Notes: generated by a model from the sequence alone, not told the origin. A stretch of DNA of 64,000 nucleotides from Streptomyces calvus (GCF_006782915.1 NZ_VCNP01000009.1:155062-219061), one strand, 5' to 3'; numbered from the stretch's first letter, positions 12,057 through 24,558 are shown. Made by a program: numbers and translations.

Positions 12057-12722
12057 ATGACCAGCGTCGAAGAACCGGCACGGCCCGGCGAGCGCATCCG
12101 TGACGCCGCCCGCACCAGGGCCGAGATCCTCGACGTGGCGACCCAGGAGTTCGCGCGGGCCGGCTACGACGGCGCCCGTGTCGACGAGATCGCCGCCCGC
12201 ACCCGCACCACCAAGCGGATGATCTACTACTACTTCGGCGGCAAGGAGCAGCTGTTCACGGCCGTGCTGGAGCGGGCGTACGGCGTGATCCGCGAGGCCG
12301 AACAGCAGCTGGACGTCGACCACCTGGACCCGGTCGCGGCCGTCCGGCGACTGGCGGAGCTGACCTTCGACCACCACGAGCGGCACCCCGACTTCATCCG
12401 CCTGGTCGGCATCGAGAACATCCACGGCGCCCAGCACATCGCGGCCAGCGAGGAGCTGGGCCGGATGGGCTCCCCCGCCCTGGACGTGATCCGCCGGATC
12501 CTGACGGCCGGACAGGAGTCGGGGCTGTTCACCGCGGACGTCGACGCGGTCGACCTGCACGCGATGATCAGCTCGTTCTGCTTCTTCCGGGTGTCCAACC
12601 GGCACACCTTCGGCGCGCTGTTCGGCCGCGACCTGGTGGACCCGGACCGGCGCGAGCACTACCGGGCGATGCTGGGCGACATGGTGATCGCCTACCTGAC
12701 GGCGGAGCGCTCGGCGGACTGA
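12057..12722 (+). CDS. TetR family transcriptional regulator
   Basis: A 221-aa TetR-family repressor. The N-terminal helix-turn-helix spans about residues 20-66, with AEILDVATQEFARAGYDGARVDEIAARTRTTKRMIYYYFGGKE-type sequence (only the pattern is given here). The C-terminal half is a helical ligand domain. A GAAGGAA ribosome site precedes the ATG. It is divergent from the shikimate dehydrogenase/dehydratase genes and just upstream of the transporter gene, so it most likely controls both; a shikimate- or quinate-pathway intermediate is the natural inducer candidate. A small CGCGTC/GACGCG hairpin follows the stop (12724-12739). Confidence 0.9.
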   Translation: MTSVEEPARPGERIRDAARTRAEILDVATQEFARAGYDGARVDEIAARTRTTKRMIYYYFGGKEQLFTAVLERAYGVIREAEQQLDVDHLDPVAAVRRLAELTFDHHERHPDFIRLVGIENIHGAQHIAASEELGRMGSPALDVIRRILTAGQESGLFTADVDAVDLHAMISSFCFFRVSNRHTFGALFGRDLVDPDRREHYRAMLGDMVIAYLTAERSAD

Positions 12723-12749
12723 GCGCGTCACCGGACGCGACGCGACCCC

Positions 12750-12778
12750 TTGACAGTGAGGACGGCCGGGCGCAGCAT
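12750..12778 (+). promoter_or_regulatory. Putative promoter of the MHS transporter gene
   Basis: A perfect -35 TTGACA (12750-12755) and a -10-like CAGCAT (12773-12778) are separated by 17 bp. The candidate TetR palindrome at 12795-12818 lies just downstream, where a repressor would block initiation or clearance. The start codon is about 100 bp further on. This is from pattern only. Confidence 0.45.
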
Positions 12779-12794
12779 CCCTACCCAGCCGCGA

Positions 12795-12818
12795 CTAACT
12801 ATCCAGTGGGTTAATTAG
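12795..12818. promoter_or_regulatory. Second candidate TetR operator, upstream of the transporter
   Basis: A 24-bp imperfect palindrome with arms CTAACTATCC and GGTTAATTAG (8 of 10 complementary). It shares its length and outer CTAA/TTAG ends with the palindrome at 11933-11956, which suggests that one protein binds both sites. Confidence 0.6.
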
Positions 12819-12885
12819 CGTATCGGCCTCTCCCCTCCGCTCGTCCTCCGCGTACCGTCGTGGAGTCCCCCCGAAGGAGCACGCC

Positions 12886-14244
12886 GTGTCCGTCCCCGCA
12901 CCGCCCCACGACGCCTCCCCGCCCGGACAGCCGAGGAAGGCCGCGGCCGCGGCCTGGATCGGCAGCGCCCTGGAGTACTACGACTTCTTCATCTACGGCA
13001 GCGCGGCCGCGCTGATCTTCCCGGAGGTCTTCTTCGACGACTCCGACCCGGCCACCGCCACCCTGCTGTCGCTGGCCACGTTCGGTGTGGCCTACGCGGC
13101 CCGGCCGCTCGGCGCGCTGTTCCTCGGCCACGTCGGGGACCGGCTCGGCCGTAAGAAGATCATGGTCTTCACTCTGGTGCTGATGGGCCTGTCGACGTTC
13201 CTCATCGGCTGTCTGCCCACCCGCTCCCAGGTCGGCACCCTCGCCCCGGTGCTGCTCGTGCTGTGCCGTGTCCTGCAGGGCATATCGGCCGCCGGTGAGC
13301 AGGCCAGCGCCAACTCGATGACCCTGGAGCACGCGCCACCGGACCGGCGGGGGTTCTTCACCAGCTTCACGCTCAGCGGCACCCAGGGCGGTCAACTGCT
13401 CGCCACGCTGGTCTTCATCCCGGTCGCCGCGCTGCCCGAGGAACACCTGCTGTCCTGGGGCTGGCGGGTGCCGTTCTGGCTGAGCGTCGCGGTCGCCGTC
13501 GTGGGCTGGGTGATCCGGCGCCGGCTGGACGAGACACCGGCGTTCGAGCAGCAGACCGCCACCGAGGGTGTGGTGAAGCTGCCGCTGGTGGTGCTGGTGC
13601 GCGAGCACTGGGCGGACGTCCTGCGCGTGGTCGCGGGTGCGCTGATCGCCTCCGTCAGCACGATCTTCACGGTGTGGGCGCTGGCGTACGCCACCGGTGA
13701 CTCGGTGGGCATGTCCCGCTCGTCGATGCTGTGGGTGGGCGCCCTGGCCAATGTCGTCGCGCTGGCCGCGATCCCGTTGTGGGCGGCGCTCTCCGACCGG
13801 GTGGGCCGCCGTCCGGTGTTCCTGGTCGGCGCGGCCGGCAGCGCGGTGGCGATGTTCCTGTTCCTGTGGGCGATCTCCACGGGCAGTTATCCGCTGACGC
13901 TGGTCCTCGGTGTCCTCGCCTTCGGTGTCGTCTACAGCGCCGCGAACGGTGTGTGGCCGTCCTTCTACGGGGAGATGTTCCCGACCCGGGTCCGGCTGTC
14001 GGGCGTGGCGATCGGCACCCAGATCGGTTTCGCGGTGGCCGGCTTCGCGGTCACGTTCGCCGCGCAGATCGCCGGCCCGGACGGCGACGACTGGTTCGCG
14101 GTGTCGCTGTTCACGGCCGCCCTGTGCGTGCCGCCGGTACTCGCGGCGCTCACCGCCCGGGAGACCCACCGCACCGCCACGGAACGGCTCGGCGAGCGCG
14201 TGCCCGGCTCGGGGACGGAACGGCCGGCGAAGGTGACGGCCTGA
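12886..14244 (+). CDS. MFS transporter, metabolite:H+ symporter (MHS/ShiA-like) family
   Basis: A 452-aa 12-helix major facilitator. The start of helix 1 has the MHS-family sequence AAWIGSALEYYDFFIYG, and the cytoplasmic loop between helices 2 and 3 has GHVGDRLGRKK, repeated in the second half as ALSDRVGRRP. MHS members import organic acids such as shikimate and alpha-ketoglutarate with protons. Position next to shikimate-catabolic genes and a shared operator pattern make shikimate, quinate or protocatechuate the likely cargo. The GTG/ATG region is preceded by GAAGGAG. Confidence 0.9.
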   Translation: MSVPAPPHDASPPGQPRKAAAAAWIGSALEYYDFFIYGSAAALIFPEVFFDDSDPATATLLSLATFGVAYAARPLGALFLGHVGDRLGRKKIMVFTLVLMGLSTFLIGCLPTRSQVGTLAPVLLVLCRVLQGISAAGEQASANSMTLEHAPPDRRGFFTSFTLSGTQGGQLLATLVFIPVAALPEEHLLSWGWRVPFWLSVAVAVVGWVIRRRLDETPAFEQQTATEGVVKLPLVVLVREHWADVLRVVAGALIASVSTIFTVWALAYATGDSVGMSRSSMLWVGALANVVALAAIPLWAALSDRVGRRPVFLVGAAGSAVAMFLFLWAISTGSYPLTLVLGVLAFGVVYSAANGVWPSFYGEMFPTRVRLSGVAIGTQIGFAVAGFAVTFAAQIAGPDGDDWFAVSLFTAALCVPPVLAALTARETHRTATERLGERVPGSGTERPAKVTA

Positions 14245-14295
14245 CCGTTGGCCCCTCTGACCTGCCGCACCTGCTGACGAGCAGGAGCGACGCGC

Positions 14296-14328
14296 TGCGG
14301 CCGCGCACGGAAACGTGCGGCGGCCGCA
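14296..14328 (+). terminator. Strong hairpin terminator after the MHS transporter
   Basis: An inverted repeat with a 9-bp arm TGCGGCCGC and a 5-bp inner arm GCACG, closed by a GAAA tetraloop, with one unpaired G on the right side. It lies about 50 nt after the transporter stop. No U-run follows, as is usual in Streptomyces. Confidence 0.75.
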
Positions 14329-14334
14329 CACGTC

Positions 14335-14665
14335 CCGGGCCGGTCCCGAAGCGAGCCCCGGACCGATCAGGGATCGGGGCCGGGACCGGTCGGGGATGGG
14401 GACGGGCCAAGGAAACGGGACCGGGACCGGTCGGGACCGGGACCGGGACCGGTCAGAGATCGGAACCACTACCGGTCGGGGAGCGCGATCGAGGCCGTCC
14501 GGCATCGGATGGAGATCGTGGCCGGCCGTCAATCGGGACCGGGACCGGTCGGGAATCGGGACCGAGACCGGCCGGGAATCCGGACCGGGACCCGTCGGGA
14601 ATCGGCACCGGGAGCGGTCAGGAACCGGGACCGGGGCCGGGACCGGTCAGGAATCGAGAAGCGCA
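14335..14665 (+). repeat. GACCGGTC-rich degenerate repeat tract
   Basis: A spacer of 618 nt lies between the transporter and the UvrA-like gene (14245-14862). Its central 330 bp is built from many degenerate copies of GGGACCGGTC(A/G)GG(A)ATCGG. The core GACCGGTC is itself a perfect palindrome, so transcripts or single strands could fold in many registers. Long frames cross it but encode only Gly/Pro/Arg/Asp low-complexity sequence, so it is treated as non-coding. The segment 14670-14862 before the gene has no clear feature except a CGCGCC/GGCGCG hairpin around 14680-14700. Confidence 0.75.
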
Positions 14666-14862
14666 GGTGGCCGCGGCGCGCCTAGCCTAGCCTTGGCGCG
14701 GCACCGCGGCCGGACCCCGTCGGACGGACGGCGGGCCGTGGCCGCGACCGTGACCATGACCTACGACCCGCAGCCGCACGCACCCGTCGCGGCCGGTCGT
14801 ACCGAGCCGGGGAACGCCGGCGGGGGCCGTGACGGCGGGCCCCGCCCGACGGATGGAGAACG

Positions 14863-17256
<2,394 letters not shown>

Positions 17257-17265
17257 CCCGCGGCC

Positions 17266-17294
17266 GGCGCCGGGGCCCGCTACGCCCCGGCGCC
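17266..17294. terminator. Bidirectional hairpin between convergent genes
   Basis: A perfect 11-bp inverted repeat, GGCGCCGGGGC and GCCCCGGCGCC, with a 7-nt loop. It begins 9 nt after the UvrA-like stop and overlaps the last codons of the convergent PPOX gene, so it can end transcription in both directions. Confidence 0.75.
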
Positions 17295-17726
17295 CCGCGG
17301 GATGCCGTACGCCCGTTCCACCCGGAGCCGCAGCACCAGCCGGCGGTCGCGGACCATGGCGGCGCGGTAGTCGTCCCAGTCGGGGTGCTCGCCGCGGAGG
17401 TCGCGGTACAGCCGGACCAGTTCCTCCACCGTCCCGTCGTGCGGGTCCCCGGCGACGGGCGACAGGTCGGCGGTGCCCTCGGCGACCGTGTAGGCCCAGC
17501 GGTCCCGGGTGGTGACGTGGTAGGAGGCCCGGGGGTCGCGCCTCAGGTTGCGGGTCTTGGCCCGGTCGTCCGTGAGCGAGACACGGATGATCCGCTCGTC
17601 CGGGTAGTAGACGTGCATGACGTTCGACAGCTGGGGCCGTCCGTCGCGTTTCAGCGTGACGAGCACTCCTCCCCTCTCCTCGGAGAGCAGACGGAGCAGT
17701 GCGTCCTGTGCGGCGTCCTGAGTCAT
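17280..17726 (-). CDS. PPOX-class (F420 or flavin) oxidoreductase
   Basis: A 148-aa split-barrel protein of the pyridoxamine-phosphate-oxidase superfamily. It has RGGVLVTLKRDGRPQLSNV near the N-terminus and the DDRAKTRNLRRDPRAS segment typical of actinobacterial F420-dependent members. The ATG at 17726 gives the family's usual start (MTQDAAQDALLRLLSEE); the frame is open further upstream but that sequence is arginine-rich and unconserved. The substrate is unknown. It is divergent from the serine hydrolase gene. Confidence 0.85.
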   Translation of the reverse strand: MTQDAAQDALLRLLSEERGGVLVTLKRDGRPQLSNVMHVYYPDERIIRVSLTDDRAKTRNLRRDPRASYHVTTRDRWAYTVAEGTADLSPVAGDPHDGTVEELVRLYRDLRGEHPDWDDYRAAMVRDRRLVLRLRVERAYGIPRGAGA

Positions 17727-17847
17727 GACACGGTCAACAACGCGTCGCGGCCGGGCGTTCCCGGCACCCGCCCGGTGACGAGGTCTGAGGCGGCCCTGGC
17801 GGGGTATGCCGGACTCACCTGGACGAACACGTGATCCAAGGAGAGCG

Positions 17848-19077
17848 ATGGCAGTGCTGCGGCAGGAGACCGGTCCCGGGGAGGCCGGGCTGGACGCGGG
17901 GGCGCTGGAGCGTCTGGACCGGCACTTCGCCCGCCGGGTCGACGAGGGGCAGCTGCCCGGGTTCCTCGTGGCGGTCGCCCGGGGCGGCCGGGTCGCGCAC
18001 CTCACGGCGTACGGGGCGCGGGACGTGGCGGCCGGGCTGCCCGTGGAGAGCGACACGCTGTGGCGGATCTACTCCATGACCAAGCCGGTGACGGCGGTGG
18101 GCGCGCTGATGCTGGTGGAGGAGGGCCGGCTGTCGCTGGACGATCCGGTGGGCCGTCATCTGCCGGAGTTCGCGGAGCCCCGGGTGTACGAGAGCGGCTC
18201 CGGCGACGAGGTGCGCACCCGTCCGGCCTCCGGGCCGCTGCTCGTACGGCATCTGATGACGCACACGGCGGGCCTGACGTTCGCCTTCTACCACGCCCAT
18301 CCGGTGGACGCGCTGTACCGGGCGGCCGGGCTGGAGTCGTCGGTGCTGCCGGGTTCGGATCTCGCCCGGACCACGGAGGTGTACGCGAGTCTGCCGTTGC
18401 AGTTCGACCCGGGCACCCAGTGGAACTACTCGGTCGCCTCCAACGTGCTGGGGCGGATCATCGAGGTGGTGTCCGGGCAGCCGCTCGACACGTACCTCGC
18501 CGAGCGGGTCTTCCGTCCGCTCGGCATGACCGACGCCGGGTTCCGGGTCACCGACGAGCAGGCGGAGCGGCTCGCCGAGCTGTACGGGCAGTCCGACGGC
18601 GGCGGCCTCGAGCCGATCGCGGGACTGCCGCTGCGGGGGCGGCCCCGCTTCCTGTCCGGCAGCGGCGGCATGGTGGCCTCCGCGCACGACATGCACCGGT
18701 TCATGGAGATGCTGCGCCGGCGCGGCGAACTCGACGGCGTCCGGCTGCTCGCCCCGGGGACCGTGGACCTGATGACCCGCAACCACCTGCCGGGCAACGC
18801 CGATCTGCGTGCCTTCGGCAGCCGGCCCGCGCACGACGAACCCGGCAACGACGGGGTCGGCTTCGGACTCGGCGTCTCGGTCGTCATCGACCCGTCCCGC
18901 ACCCGGGACCCCTCCGCACGGGGCAGTTACGGCTGGAGCGGCGTCGCCACGACCACGTTCTGGGTCGACCCGGGCCGCGACCTGACCGTGCAGTTCTACA
19001 CACAGGTGCGGCCCCGGTCCTCCCACACCGTCTTCCGTGACCTCAAACGGCTGGTGCACGAGGCGGTGACGGGCTGA
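17848..19077 (+). CDS. Serine hydrolase, class C beta-lactamase/EstB family
   Basis: A 409-aa penicillin-binding-protein-like hydrolase. The nucleophile motif SMTK is at residues 76-79 and the tyrosine of the second motif is at 194 (NYSVASN). Members are esterases or D-amino-acid amidases more often than true beta-lactamases. There is no signal peptide, so the protein is probably cytoplasmic. The ATG at 17848 follows AAGGAGA by a good distance. It ends only 6 nt from the convergent ribA-like gene. Confidence 0.92.
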   Translation: MAVLRQETGPGEAGLDAGALERLDRHFARRVDEGQLPGFLVAVARGGRVAHLTAYGARDVAAGLPVESDTLWRIYSMTKPVTAVGALMLVEEGRLSLDDPVGRHLPEFAEPRVYESGSGDEVRTRPASGPLLVRHLMTHTAGLTFAFYHAHPVDALYRAAGLESSVLPGSDLARTTEVYASLPLQFDPGTQWNYSVASNVLGRIIEVVSGQPLDTYLAERVFRPLGMTDAGFRVTDEQAERLAELYGQSDGGGLEPIAGLPLRGRPRFLSGSGGMVASAHDMHRFMEMLRRRGELDGVRLLAPGTVDLMTRNHLPGNADLRAFGSRPAHDEPGNDGVGFGLGVSVVIDPSRTRDPSARGSYGWSGVATTTFWVDPGRDLTVQFYTQVRPRSSHTVFRDLKRLVHEAVTG

Positions 19078-19083
19078 CGGGCG

Positions 19084-19743
19084 TCAGGACAGGTGCGCCA
19101 CCGCGTCCAGGTGCGGCAGGTGGTGGTCGAGGCGCTCCCGCTTGGTGCGCAGATAGGTGATGTTGTTCTCGCACGGCGGGATGAGCAGCGGCACCTGTTC
19201 GGTGACCTGGATGCCGTGCTGCACCAACGCGTCCCGTTTGCGCGGGTTGTTGGACATCAGCCGCACCGACCGTACGCCGAGGTCCCGCAGGATGCCCACG
19301 GCCACGGCGTAGTCGCGGGCGTCCACGGGAAGTCCGAGCGCCAGGTTGGCCTCGACGGTGTCCAGTCCTTCCGCCTGCAGGGCCATCGCGTGCAGTTTCG
19401 CGAGCAGGCCGATGCCGCGGCCCTCGTGGCCCCTCAAGTACACGACCACGCCCGCGCCTTCGGCGACCACCGCGCGCAGCGCCGACGCCAACTGCTCGCC
19501 GCACTCGCAGTGCCGTGAGCCGAAGGCGTCCCCGGTGAGGCACTCCGAGTGCAGCCGGGTCAGCACGTCCTCGGCGCCCGGATCCCCGTACACCAGGGCG
19601 ACTTGCTCCTCGCCCCGGTCGTGGTCGAGATAGCCGACCGCCTGGAACGTCCCGTACACGGTGGGCAGCGGCGCATTGACGACGCGTTCCACGCCGGTCC
19701 GCCGGGCGGGCTTCTTGCCGAGTACGCCTACTTTTTCTGTCAT
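19084..19743 (-). CDS. ribA: GTP cyclohydrolase II homologue with Met120 (probable FAPy-forming type)
   Basis: A 219-aa RibA-family protein. Zinc ligands Cys68, Cys79 and Cys81 (in CLTGDAFGSRHCEC) and the substrate loop RGHEGRGIGL are intact. In ordinary GTP cyclohydrolase II the segment after this loop reads LRAYALQ; here it reads LHAMALQ, with Met at residue 120. From memory, biochemical work on S. coelicolor homologues showed that this Tyr-to-Met change stops the reaction at the formylated intermediate (FAPy-type ribosylaminopyrimidine phosphate). It is divergent (41 bp) from a creatininase-family gene whose product could remove the formyl group. A role in riboflavin synthesis is therefore unlikely. 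Confidence 0.93.
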   Translation of the reverse strand: MTEKVGVLGKKPARRTGVERVVNAPLPTVYGTFQAVGYLDHDRGEEQVALVYGDPGAEDVLTRLHSECLTGDAFGSRHCECGEQLASALRAVVAEGAGVVVYLRGHEGRGIGLLAKLHAMALQAEGLDTVEANLALGLPVDARDYAVAVGILRDLGVRSVRLMSNNPRKRDALVQHGIQVTEQVPLLIPPCENNITYLRTKRERLDHHLPHLDAVAHLS

Positions 19744-19784
19744 GATTCTCGCGTTCCTAAGCAGAGACGAAAGGCCGTGAAGAC

Positions 19785-20621
19785 ATGGGTGGTTCACACA
19801 ATCGGTCGGCGGCATACGGCCCGGTGCACGGTCTGTTGCCGGCGGACACTACGGAGGATGTACGGAATCGGGGCGCCGGCGTCTCACGGCAGATCGCGGT
19901 GCTTCCCGTCGGGAGTTTCGAGCAGCACGGCCCGTTCCTTCCGCTGGCGACCGATACGCTGGTCGCCTGTGCGATCGCCCGGGAGATAGCGGACGCCTAC
20001 CCGGTGCACCTCCTCCCTCCGGTGACGATCTCCTGCTCGCACGAGCACGCGGCCTGGCCGGGCACCGTCTCCCTGTCCTCCGTCACCCTGCACGCGGTGG
20101 TCCGGGACATAGCCGACTCGCTGCGCCGGTCGGGCGTGGAGGCTTTGGTGCTGGTCAACGGGCACGGCGGAAACTACGTACTGGGCAACGTCGTTCAGGA
20201 GTCCTCCGCCCGCGGTGAACGGATGGCCCTCTTCCCGGCCCCGGAGGACTGGGAGACGGCGCGGGTACGGGCCGGTGTGGTCACCTCGCTGCTCACCGAC
20301 ATGCACGCCGGGGAAATCGAGACCTCCGTCCTTCTGCACACGCATCCCGAATTGCTGAGGGCCGGTTATGAGACCTCCGATCACGTCGCGGACGACCGGC
20401 GCCATCTCCTCACCGCCGGAATGTCCGCCTACACCGATTCCGGTGTCATCGGCCGCCCTTCCCTGGCCTCGCCGGAAAAGGGCAAGGAACTGCTGACGAG
20501 CCTGACGGAATCCTTCGGCGCGTATGTCTCGCTGCTGACCTCGACGGACTCCCGGCAACCGGATGAACCCGATTCATCTGGTTCACCTGATGCACGGGGT
20601 TCCGGAAAGTCGGACGCCTGA
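19785..20621 (+). CDS. Creatininase-family amidohydrolase (possible FAPy deformylase)
   Basis: A 278-aa protein with the metal-binding pattern of the creatininase/ArfB/MftE superfamily: Glu46 and His48 in SFEQHGP, Asp57 in LATDT, NGHGGN at 125-130 and DMHAGEIETS around 172-181. ArfB in archaea deformylates a FAPy nucleotide, which matches what the neighbouring GTP cyclohydrolase II homologue should make. The last 40 or so residues (TSTDSRQPDEPDSSGSPDARG) are low-complexity and overlap the 3' end of the opposing gene by 193 nt. The ATG has GAAAGG upstream. The role is inferred from family and position. Confidence 0.87.
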   Translation: MGGSHNRSAAYGPVHGLLPADTTEDVRNRGAGVSRQIAVLPVGSFEQHGPFLPLATDTLVACAIAREIADAYPVHLLPPVTISCSHEHAAWPGTVSLSSVTLHAVVRDIADSLRRSGVEALVLVNGHGGNYVLGNVVQESSARGERMALFPAPEDWETARVRAGVVTSLLTDMHAGEIETSVLLHTHPELLRAGYETSDHVADDRRHLLTAGMSAYTDSGVIGRPSLASPEKGKELLTSLTESFGAYVSLLTSTDSRQPDEPDSSGSPDARGSGKSDA

Positions 20622-21682
20622 GGTCGACCCGGTGGCCCGCCCGGCGGGTGGCTTTTCGACCCGTCCGGTGCAGGGCTCCTCGCACCGGCATGGTCACCGC
20701 CTCCTCCACCCGCGCTCCCGTCCCCGGCTGCCTCACGCAGGCCTTGCCGCCAACGGACGACCAGGACCACCGCGCCCGGCAGGCTCGCCACCAGACTGAG
20801 CACCCCGTAGACGACGGCAACCGTCAGCCCTCGCCCCGGCCCGAGCCCCGCCGCCCCGAACGCCCAGGCGGCAACCCCTTCCCGGGGCCCCCACCCGCCG
20901 ACGTTCAACGGCAGCCCCATGGCGAGCAGCGCCAGCACGGCGAGCGGCACCACCTCCCGCACCGAGGCGCCGGCCCCGGCGACCTGTGCGGCGAGCACGA
21001 ACATCACGACGTATCCGCCGAGAACGACCACGGAGGACACCACGACCCCCGGCGCGTTCCGGCGCGAGAACAACCCCTGACGTGCCTCGGTGAGCAGCCG
21101 TCCCCACCGGCGCCCGCGTCCCCTCCCCGGGCCCGACGGCGCCCGGTTCATCCGCAGCGCGAGCACCACCGCGCCGGCACCGAGCAGGGCCAGCCCGGCC
21201 GGCGCGGCCACCTGCCGGGCCTCGTCGAGCACCGGAGACGGCATGGTCAGCAGCACCACACCTCCGGTGGCGAACAGCGCGAGCTGCCCCGCCGTCCGCT
21301 CCAGGACCACCGCCCGCACCCCGCGCCCCAGGTCACCGGTGCTCCGCCCGTGCCGCACGGCCCGGTGGACGTCGCCGAGGACACCGCCGGGCAGGGCGGC
21401 GTTGAGGAACAGGGCACGGTAGTAGTCGGCGACGGCCGGCCCGAGCGGCAGCCGGATCCCGAGCCCCCGGGCCACCAGTGCCCAGCGCCAGGCGCTGAAC
21501 CCGGTGGTCACCAGCCCGATCCCCAGCGCCGCGAGCAGCGTCGGCCCGTCGATACGGCGCAGCCCGTCGAGCAGGACGCCCGTGCCCAGCCGCCAGCACA
21601 GCACCGCCAGGATGGCGACACCGGCGAGAGTGCCCAGACGGGTGCGCAGGGCTCGGGAGTTCAACCGGCCCGGGACCTTCAT
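20429..21682 (-). CDS. Flippase-like membrane protein (lysylphosphatidylglycerol synthase TM/UPF0104 type)
   Basis: A 417-aa integral membrane protein with about eight hydrophobic segments, starting MKVPGRLNSRALRTRLGTLAG. Family-typical stretches are YYRALFLNAALPGGVLGDVHRAVRHG, ERTAGQLALF and GWGPREGVAAWAFG. Relatives are lipid II/glycolipid flippase-like or MprF-like membrane domains. The gene starts at an ATGA overlap with the methyltransferase stop and is last in the PTPS-GT-MT-flippase operon. The C-terminal 90 residues are Gly/Ser/Pro-rich and lie antisense to the end of the creatininase gene. Confidence 0.82.
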   Translation of the reverse strand: MKVPGRLNSRALRTRLGTLAGVAILAVLCWRLGTGVLLDGLRRIDGPTLLAALGIGLVTTGFSAWRWALVARGLGIRLPLGPAVADYYRALFLNAALPGGVLGDVHRAVRHGRSTGDLGRGVRAVVLERTAGQLALFATGGVVLLTMPSPVLDEARQVAAPAGLALLGAGAVVLALRMNRAPSGPGRGRGRRWGRLLTEARQGLFSRRNAPGVVVSSVVVLGGYVVMFVLAAQVAGAGASVREVVPLAVLALLAMGLPLNVGGWGPREGVAAWAFGAAGLGPGRGLTVAVVYGVLSLVASLPGAVVLVVRWRQGLREAAGDGSAGGGGGDHAGARSPAPDGSKSHPPGGPPGRPQASDFPEPRASGEPDESGSSGCRESVEVSSETYAPKDSVRLVSSSLPFSGEAREGRPMTPESV

Positions 21683-22826
21683 GCGCCACCGTCCACCGGC
21701 GCGCACAGGGCGAGCAGGTCGTGGTGGTGCACGACGACCCGCAACTCCCCCGCCGCGCAGGCGGCCAGCCGCTCGGCCAGATAGGCGTCGGCCCGCTCGG
21801 CGAGGTCCGGCCGCTCCTCCACCGCCGCGCCGACCCACCCGCGCAGCCACTGCTCGGTCAGCGCGGCCTGTCCGGGTCCGAGCCGCCAGGGGCTCGGTTC
21901 CAGCCGTACGGTGGCGCCGTGTTCGGCGAAGGCCTCCGCCGCGGCCGTGACCGCGTCCGGTCCGAGCAGGCCGCCGCGACGCTGGTGCGCGTTGAACGCC
22001 TCGGTGATCTCCGCGTCCATCGGGTGCGGTTCGGTCAGTTCGACGCGTCCGGCGACGGAGAGCGTCAGCAGGGCGGGGCAGCCGGCTCCCGCGCAGGCGG
22101 CGACGAGGGTGCCGATCTCCTCGCGGGTGAGGACGTCGAGCAGCGCGGAGGCGGTGACCAGCGAGGCACCGGCGAGTGCGTCCGCGGTGAGCCGGGCGAT
22201 GTCACCGCGCCGGGTCTCGGCGGTCACCCGGCTGCCGTCGGCGGCGGAGCGCGGGGAGGCGGCCGCGGCGAAGTGGAGCAGGTAGGGGTCGCGGTCGTGC
22301 AGGACCCAGTGCTGGGCGCCGACCAGACGGGGGGCGAGCCAGCGGCCCATGGAGCCGGTGCCGCAGCCGATGTCGTGGACGACCAGGCCGTCCGCCCGCC
22401 GAGGCGTCCGGACGAGCCGGGCGCGCAGCGGGTCGAGCAGGCCACGGGAGCGGGCGGTGGCGTCGGCCGGCTCACGCAGCCGGAGCCATTCGGGCGCGTA
22501 GCGGGGCGGTTCGTCGGCACCGGTCTCCCGCAGCCGCAGTGTCGCCCGCTCGCCCGGCCTCGACACGGGCCCGGCCCCGGGGACGACGGACCTGTCGCTG
22601 CCCGTCGTACGGGGCGGGTCCGCGGGACGGCCCGGGTCCGTCCCGTCCCGCGGACCGGGTACTGCACCCGCCGCGTCCCGCCGACCGGATACCGCATGCG
22701 CCGCGTCGCGCGGGCCGGATACCGCATGCGCCGCGTCGCGCGGGCCGGGTGCCGGGCCGCCCGTGGCGTCCCGTGTTACGGGCCGCTCCGGGGCGGTCGC
22801 GTCGTGACGGGTGGTCGCCGGTTCGG

Positions 22827-22830
<4 letters not shown>
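21679..22830 (-). CDS. SAM-dependent methyltransferase with repetitive N-terminus
   Basis: A 383-aa protein. Residues from about 150 on form a class I methyltransferase fold with the SAM motif VVHDIGCGTGS (150-160). The N-terminal 110 residues are low-complexity, with a 10-residue repeat (RDAAHAVSGP-like, residues 31-66) encoded by a 30-bp tandem repeat. The gene overlaps the glycosyltransferase stop and the flippase start by ATGA on each side, so its product should act on the same metabolite. The substrate is unknown. Confidence 0.85.
22651..22740 (-). repeat. 30-bp in-frame tandem repeat in the methyltransferase gene
   Basis: Three head-to-tail 30-bp units (22651-22680, 22681-22710, 22711-22740) plus a partial fourth. 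The second and third units differ at only two positions. Being a multiple of three, the repeat adds ten-residue blocks to the disordered N-terminus without breaking the frame. Confidence 0.8.
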
Positions 22831-24547
<1,717 letters not shown>

Positions 24548-24558
24548 TCAGCGTCCGC

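Noticed and set aside
13731..14690. A forward frame reading through the GACCGGTC repeat tract
   Set aside because: The first part overlaps the transporter out of frame and the rest encodes only GTGTGRESGP-like low-complexity sequence.
14680..14705. TAGCCTAGCCTTGG as a possible iron (DmdR/DtxR) box upstream of the UvrA-like gene
   Set aside because: It is not palindromic and matches the consensus poorly; it is better read as the loop of a short CGCGCC/GGCGCG hairpin.
19084..19743. Assigning the RibA homologue to riboflavin synthesis
   Set aside because: The Met120 change and the absence of other rib genes nearby argue against it.
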